Assembly: GCA_003641695.1 (NCBI GenBank)
Contig: QNBL01000002.1
Span: 1 to 25,564 of the forward strand
Length of the DNA: 25,564 nt
Direction: 5' to 3'
Source: Spirochaetota bacterium
GTDB taxonomy: Bacteria; Spirochaetota; Spirochaetia; B11-G9
The notes beneath the pieces are model-generated. The model ran no database searches, was not told where the DNA came from, and worked only from the letters and a program-made list of their open reading frames with translations. This document shows, in pieces, positions 21,413-25,564 of this stretch (positions are counted from its first letter, which is position 1; every line of letters starts with the position of its first letter). A program made the translations under genes and the position numbers.

Positions 21413-23204
21413 GATACATACAATGGAATGTATATCCACAAGTGTCCAGGCAAAGTTTACCATGGCCATTTCTTTTACCGTAGTACTGTTTTTCAGTATC
21501 CTTCTTTTTCTCAGTTTTAGAATATTTAGAAATTATTCAATAGAAAAGTCCAGAGAATATGCCTCCACCGTGTTGTATGAAACCAACTCCAAAATTGATC
21601 TCTTCTTTTCAGAGATTGAGAGTCTTGCAAACTCCCTTGCCGGCTACAGGGCTGTCCAGAGCGTTAATACTGCAGAGATGAAAAACATTTTTCTATCGGC
21701 GGTACGGTCCAGAAAAGAATATTTAAGAGCAATCTATCTAGGGACAAAGCAGGGGAAAATGTATGAGTGGGGAATTGGCGAAGGATTTACCGATAATTCA
21801 CCAACATTTCCGGAAGGATATGATCCCCGAAAACGCCCCTGGTATCGGGTAGGTGAAAAAGAAAAACAATTTACTGTTTCACAGCCCTACATTTATGCCA
21901 GTATTAAAGCTCTTGGTATAACCGGTGTTATTCCTGTATATTCAGAGAATGATACTTTTGCAGGGGTATTGGGGATTGATATTATTCTACAGGGGCTTAA
22001 CAAAATAGTAAACATCATTAATGCCGGCCGGGACAGCAGGATAATTTTACTCAATAAAAACTATGAAATTATAGCCAGCCAGTTTGAAAGCATCCACGAT
22101 AATGTGACAAAACTTAAAAAGTATCCATCATTTCTCAATATACGGGGATCTGAAGGAACCTTTACCGATTACATAGCTTCGGAAAAAATGTTTGTCTCTT
22201 ATAAGGTAAATAGCTCCACCGGCTGGATTCTTCTCGTGGCACTTCCATATCATACTATAATGGAATTTTCAAACAATACCATCGAAGTAATTTTCTTTAC
22301 AGATATAATACTTATTTTTATTCTTGTTATTATAATAAATCTTCTTATGCGGAACATTGTTACCAGGCATTTATCCAATCTTACTGCTGTTATGCACCAA
22401 ATCTCAGCAGGCAAATTATATGCCCGGGTTCCCGTAACCGGCAGTGACGAGTTTGCTGAGCTGGCAAAGCTTTTTAATCAACTCGCTGAAATTCGGGAAA
22501 ACTACACAAATACCATGGAAGAAGAAATCCGGAAAAGAACAGAAGCAATAAGTGCATTACAACAAGAGAATATCCGTCTGAGAGTACTGGAGGAGAAGGA
22601 GAGAATCTTCAGGAATCTCCACGATTCTCTTGGTGCACGCCTTACCAATATATTTATCAGTAATAATGTTGCAAAAACTGTTTCAACTTCCGATATTTCT
22701 GTTCTGGAAGATATGCTGACCCGAATCGAGAAAAATACAGACCTGGCCATCGAAGACTTAAAGGAAATTATCTTTGAGCATGGTGACCAGCGGACCATAA
22801 TTGACTTTACCCGGTTTTTTTTCGGTACCATAAAAAATAGATTAAAGCTAAAAGATATTGAATTAAAATATAAAATCAAACAGAGAGAAGCAATAAACAG
22901 CATCCCCCGGCATATTCGATTTGAAATTGAACATATTCTTCAGGAGCTGGTAACAAATGTACTGAAACACTCGGGAGCTTCTGTTGTAACGATTGATGTC
23001 CGTGTCGCCGGAAATAAATTCATGCTTCTCTTTAAAGATAACGGGAAAGGATTTGACAAGGACACCATTACGGACGGGTATGGACTGACTAGCGTACGGG
23101 AACGGATCACTACCATAAACGGTACTATTAAAATAAAAACTTCTTCCGGTTCTGGAGTGCGCTATCTTATTACCATACCAATAAGGAATACCAGTAATGA
23201 TTAA
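21408..23204 (+). CDS. Membrane histidine kinase: dCache sensor, HAMP, HisKA_3 and HATPase
   Basis: The protein (598 aa from ATG 21408) has a first membrane helix (about 17-38), a periplasmic dCache domain (about 40-285) with the typical DPRKRPWYR and SQPYIYASIKALGITGVIPV segments, a second helix (about 293-313), HAMP, a short coiled coil, the NarL-type dimerisation helix with His405 (RNLHDSLGARLTNIF) and an ATPase domain (ELVTNVLKHSGAS, DNGKGFDKDTITDGYGL). dCache domains bind small amino- or organic acids. The start is uncertain: ATG 21408 and 21423 both lack a ribosome-binding site. The stop overlaps the response regulator start by 8 bp. The symporter behind the pair suggests control of organic-acid or amino-acid uptake (inference). 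Confidence 0.92.
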   Translation: MLIHTMECISTSVQAKFTMAISFTVVLFFSILLFLSFRIFRNYSIEKSREYASTVLYETNSKIDLFFSEIESLANSLAGYRAVQSVNTAEMKNIFLSAVRSRKEYLRAIYLGTKQGKMYEWGIGEGFTDNSPTFPEGYDPRKRPWYRVGEKEKQFTVSQPYIYASIKALGITGVIPVYSENDTFAGVLGIDIILQGLNKIVNIINAGRDSRIILLNKNYEIIASQFESIHDNVTKLKKYPSFLNIRGSEGTFTDYIASEKMFVSYKVNSSTGWILLVALPYHTIMEFSNNTIEVIFFTDIILIFILVIIINLLMRNIVTRHLSNLTAVMHQISAGKLYARVPVTGSDEFAELAKLFNQLAEIRENYTNTMEEEIRKRTEAISALQQENIRLRVLEEKERIFRNLHDSLGARLTNIFISNNVAKTVSTSDISVLEDMLTRIEKNTDLAIEDLKEIIFEHGDQRTIIDFTRFFFGTIKNRLKLKDIELKYKIKQREAINSIPRHIRFEIEHILQELVTNVLKHSGASVVTIDVRVAGNKFMLLFKDNGKGFDKDTITDGYGLTSVRERITTINGTIKIKTSSGSGVRYLITIPIRNTSND

Positions 23205-23835
23205 GATTTCAATTATTGAAGATATAGATGAAGTACGGCAGGGACTTAAGTATCTTATAGATGCTGATCCTGAAATTTCTGTTATAAAAACCTATAAAAA
23301 AGCAGAGACCTTTATAGATTCTTTTCCCCTTCTGACTATTCCCGATATAATCCTTATGGATATAGGGCTGCCGGGGATAAGCGGTATTGAGGCAACCCCT
23401 ATTATTAAAAAAGACTATCCGCACATTGCTATTCTTATTTTAACGATCTTTGAGGAGGAAGAAAAAATTCTTAATGCAATACAGGCAGGAGCTACCGGTT
23501 ATATCCTGAAAAATACCAAACCGGGAGAACTTATTTCCCAAATTAAAAGCATTCATATCGGAGGGTCCCCCATCAGCCCCACAATTGCGAGCACCATTCT
23601 TCAGGAATTCAGAAAAGAGACTGTAACAAAAGATAAAAAAGACTATAACCTCACTCCCCGGGAAAACGAAGTTCTCCGTGCCATTGTAGAGGGGTTAACA
23701 TACAGAGAGATCAGCAAACGGTATAATATCGCTGCTTCAACGGTTAAAAAACATATTCTTCACATTTATAGAAAATTGGAAGTAAACTCCAAAGTAGAAT
23801 TTATGAAAAAAGTTATGGATGAAAACCTCATATAG
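23197..23835 (+). CDS. NarL/FixJ-type response regulator
   Basis: The 212-residue protein has an N-terminal receiver domain (1-120) with acidic residues in IIEDIDEV, phosphoacceptor Asp55 (IILMDIGLPG), the conserved Thr in ILTIFE and Lys in YILKNTKPGE. After a linker it has a LuxR-type helix-turn-helix (about 148-210; LTPRENEVLRAIVEGLTYRE ISKRYNIAASTVKKHI). It overlaps the kinase gene by 8 bp, as expected of a cognate pair. The palindrome one base after its stop codon is a candidate target site. Confidence 0.95.
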   Translation: MIKISIIEDIDEVRQGLKYLIDADPEISVIKTYKKAETFIDSFPLLTIPDIILMDIGLPGISGIEATPIIKKDYPHIAILILTIFEEEEKILNAIQAGATGYILKNTKPGELISQIKSIHIGGSPISPTIASTILQEFRKETVTKDKKDYNLTPRENEVLRAIVEGLTYREISKRYNIAASTVKKHILHIYRKLEVNSKVEFMKKVMDENLI

Positions 23836-23853
23836 ATACACCAAATGGTGTAT
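23836..23853. promoter_or_regulatory. 18-bp palindrome upstream of the symporter gene
   Basis: ATACACCA and TGGTGTAT are perfect inverted arms with AA between. No T-run follows, so it looks like a regulator-binding site rather than a terminator. It lies 113 bp before the symporter ATG; between them a weak TTGAGC and TATAAA with 19-bp spacing are the only promoter-like boxes. Confidence 0.45.
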
Positions 23854-23966
23854 ATTCCAGACTGCTTTTGAGCCATAATTCTAAAAATATCATATAAAAG
23901 GATACTATCAGGATCCCCCTTTTCATGGTCTACTGGAGTAATAATTATTATCTATTGGAGGATTGT

Positions 23967-25256
23967 ATGGGAAATGATGCTAAAAAAGGGATTTTTGACT
24001 GGTACTTCAAGTCAAATCTTCTTTTACGTATCCTGCTGGGGTTGGTTCTCGGGGCATTGGTCGGCGTTATTGTCGGGCCGTCTATTGCCTGGGTAAATCC
24101 CTTCGGTGCTTTGTTTGTAAGACTCTTGAAGATGATCGTCATGCCGGTTATTCTGGCTTCTCTTGTTGTCGGTGCTGCAAGTATCAGCCCTTCGGAACTG
24201 GGGAAAGTGGGGGTTAAGATTATCCTTTTTTATCTTTTCACTTCTGCTTTTGCAGTAGCAGTTGGACTTTTAATGGGGAATATTTTTAAACCGGGCATGG
24301 GCCTGGCCTTGGGAACAGCTGCCGATGCAGCGGGAAGGGCATTAAAGCAGCCTAAATTCATTGATACCCTTCTTGCCATAGTTCCAAAGAACCCCTTTGG
24401 ATCCCTTTCTTCCGGTGCAGTTCTTCCGACAATCTTTTTTGCACTGATTTTCGGTATCGGTATTTCGTATCTTAAGTCAAGCAAGGAAGAGCGTTTAAAA
24501 AAGGTTGGAACTGTTCTTTTTGATGTTTTTGACGGTACAGCAGAAGTTATGTACATGATAGTGCGGGGAGTATTACAGTATGCTCCGATCGGTGTATTTG
24601 CTCTTATTGCAGTTGTATTTGCAAAGCAGGGTGCAAAAGCTGTGGGCCCATTGGGAATGGTAACACTGGCTTCTTATTTGGGGTACCTGTTGCATGTTGT
24701 TATTATATACGGAGGCCTTCTCCTCCTTAATAAATTCAGTCCTGCAAAATTTTTCAAGAAAGCACAAACTCCCATGGTTACAGCTTTTGTAACCCGAAGC
24801 AGCAGTGGAACACTTCCCGTTACCATGAGTACTGCAGACGAAAACCTTGGAGTTTCAAAAAAGGTATACTCCTTTACTCTGCCTCTGGGTGCTACAATCA
24901 ATATGGACGGAACAGCTATCTATCAGGGAGTATGTGCCCTGTTTATCGGTTTTGCTATTGGAATGCCCCTTTCTTTCGGTCAGCAGATTACTGTTATCAT
25001 AACGGCTGTGCTGGCATCAATAGGAACAGCAGGAGTTCCCGGAGCAGGAGCAATCATGCTGCTTATGGTATTGAACAGTGTCGGATTGCCTGTTGAAGCA
25101 GGAACCCCGGTCGCAGCCGCCTACGCAATGATTCTGGGCATTGATGCCATTCTCGATATGGGTAGAACAAGTGTCAATGTTACCGGAGATATGACAGGAA
25201 CCCTGCTGGTTGCCAAAAGTGAAAAAGAAGTCGATATGGACAAGTGGAGAGCTTGA
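23967..25256 (+). CDS. Dicarboxylate/amino acid:cation symporter (DAACS, GltP/DctA type)
   Basis: The inner-membrane protein (429 aa from ATG 23967) takes up glutamate, aspartate or C4-dicarboxylates with protons or sodium. Family signatures are the re-entrant serine-rich loop TRSSSGTLPVTMSTADENLG, the block SFTLPLGATINMDGTAIYQG in TM7, the second hairpin GTAGVPGAGAI and the TM8 block GRTSVNVTGDMTGTLLVAKS. Hydrophobic segments fill the first 250 residues as expected. GGAGG (23957-23961) lies 5 nt before ATG 23967; an upstream in-frame ATG (23925) has no such site. A terminator follows. The preceding two-component genes may regulate it. Confidence 0.94.
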   Translation: MGNDAKKGIFDWYFKSNLLLRILLGLVLGALVGVIVGPSIAWVNPFGALFVRLLKMIVMPVILASLVVGAASISPSELGKVGVKIILFYLFTSAFAVAVGLLMGNIFKPGMGLALGTAADAAGRALKQPKFIDTLLAIVPKNPFGSLSSGAVLPTIFFALIFGIGISYLKSSKEERLKKVGTVLFDVFDGTAEVMYMIVRGVLQYAPIGVFALIAVVFAKQGAKAVGPLGMVTLASYLGYLLHVVIIYGGLLLLNKFSPAKFFKKAQTPMVTAFVTRSSSGTLPVTMSTADENLGVSKKVYSFTLPLGATINMDGTAIYQGVCALFIGFAIGMPLSFGQQITVIITAVLASIGTAGVPGAGAIMLLMVLNSVGLPVEAGTPVAAAYAMILGIDAILDMGRTSVNVTGDMTGTLLVAKSEKEVDMDKWRA

Positions 25257-25282
25257 AGTACTTTTTGAGAGCAGGTATTTTT

Positions 25283-25312
25283 AAGAGAGGAAGAGCTGCT
25301 TCCTCTCTTTTT
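25283..25312 (+). terminator. Rho-independent terminator of the symporter gene
   Basis: AAGAGAGGAAG (25283-25293) pairs perfectly with CTTCCTCTCTT (25299-25309) around AGCTG, followed by T residues. Confidence 0.9.
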
Positions 25313-25337
25313 GTATTGTGAGAGAACGGGGAACTTA

Positions 25338-25564
25338 ATGGAATATTTATGTACTGAATGCGGGAAAACATACCCTTCATCTGAAGTAATCTGGCAATGT
25401 ACCTGCGGCGGATTGCTGGATATTATCCATGAGTTTCGTTTTGAACCTGATATGGTCAGGAATAGATACTACTCCATGTGGCGGTACCGTGAAGCACTTC
25501 CTGTAATAAAGGACACCGCTATAATAAGTTTCAGGGAGGGATATACCCCTCTTGTTCCTGTTGA
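25338..25564 (+). CDS. thrC: Threonine synthase, N-terminal part (cut by window edge)
   Basis: 75 codons are present. The product starts with a zinc-ribbon (Cys5, Cys8, Cys21, Cys23) and continues with MWRYREALPV and ISFREGYTPLVPV, the N-terminal pattern of the short threonine synthases that convert O-phosphohomoserine to threonine with PLP. The PLP lysine lies beyond the edge. GGGG precedes ATG 25338. Cysteate synthase or another fold-type II enzyme with the same N-terminus cannot be excluded. Confidence 0.82.
   Translation, partial: MEYLCTECGKTYPSSEVIWQCTCGGLLDIIHEFRFEPDMVRNRYYSMWRYREALPVIKDTAIISFREGYTPLVPV

Overview
The window looks like chromosomal DNA of a Gram-negative (diderm) bacterium: it has a TolC-like outer-membrane factor, an RND pump, a lipoprotein adaptor and a DjlA-type co-chaperone. 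Moderate GC content, a tandem response-regulator/PEP-synthase-like protein, the paired SPFH genes and the general style of the genes suggest a free-living spirochaete (Spirochaetota). That assignment is inference from gene content; no ribosomal RNA marker is present. No phage, plasmid backbone, IS transposase or CRISPR array is visible.

Layout. (1) 1-1743, minus: a 5'-complete, 3'-truncated gene for two receiver domains fused to a PPDK_N-type domain, divergent from gdhA (1868-3205), which ends in a strong terminator. (2) 3357-5664, plus: an nfeD-SPFH-SPFH operon. (3) 5665-5866: two long hairpins and a good sigma70 promoter, then an operon of an MGH1-type glycosidase, djlA and a ubiquitin-like/Mut7-C nuclease-like gene with no ordinary start codon (5912-8868). 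(4) 16173 down to 9121, minus: a drug-efflux type operon in the order double-TetR regulator, TolC-like factor, lipoprotein adaptor, RND permease, PII-like protein. Its coding joints overlap or nearly touch, and a perfect 20-bp TetR-type palindrome sits at the predicted transcription start. (5) 16304-17596: dsdA, D-serine dehydratase, possibly leaderless, whose stop codon overlaps that of convergent recR. (6) 21228 down to 17593, minus: four serine tRNAs covering all anticodon types (UGA, GCU, CGA, GGA), a tRNA-Arg with the rare anticodon GCG, the SRP RNA, dnaX, ybaB and recR. The tail tRNA-Ser/SRP RNA/dnaX/ybaB/recR is the arrangement known from Bacillus subtilis. (7) 21408-25256, plus: a two-component pair (dCache histidine kinase and NarL-type regulator) followed by a dicarboxylate/amino-acid:cation symporter, then the start of threonine synthase at the right edge.

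The most unusual part is the tRNA cluster. Three of its spacers hold small (about 125-180 bp), hairpin-rich inserts flanked by a direct duplication of the 3' end of the adjacent tRNA, running from the T-loop to just past the gene. Two inserts share a 105-bp core at about 93 percent identity with a compensatory base-pair change in a stem. A fourth spacer keeps only one end. This resembles a family of tiny, non-autonomous elements that insert at tRNA T-arms. Other points of interest are a possible E. coli-like A AAA AAG frameshift site in dnaX, the fused double TetR regulator with its operator, and a degenerate first receiver domain in the left-edge fusion protein.
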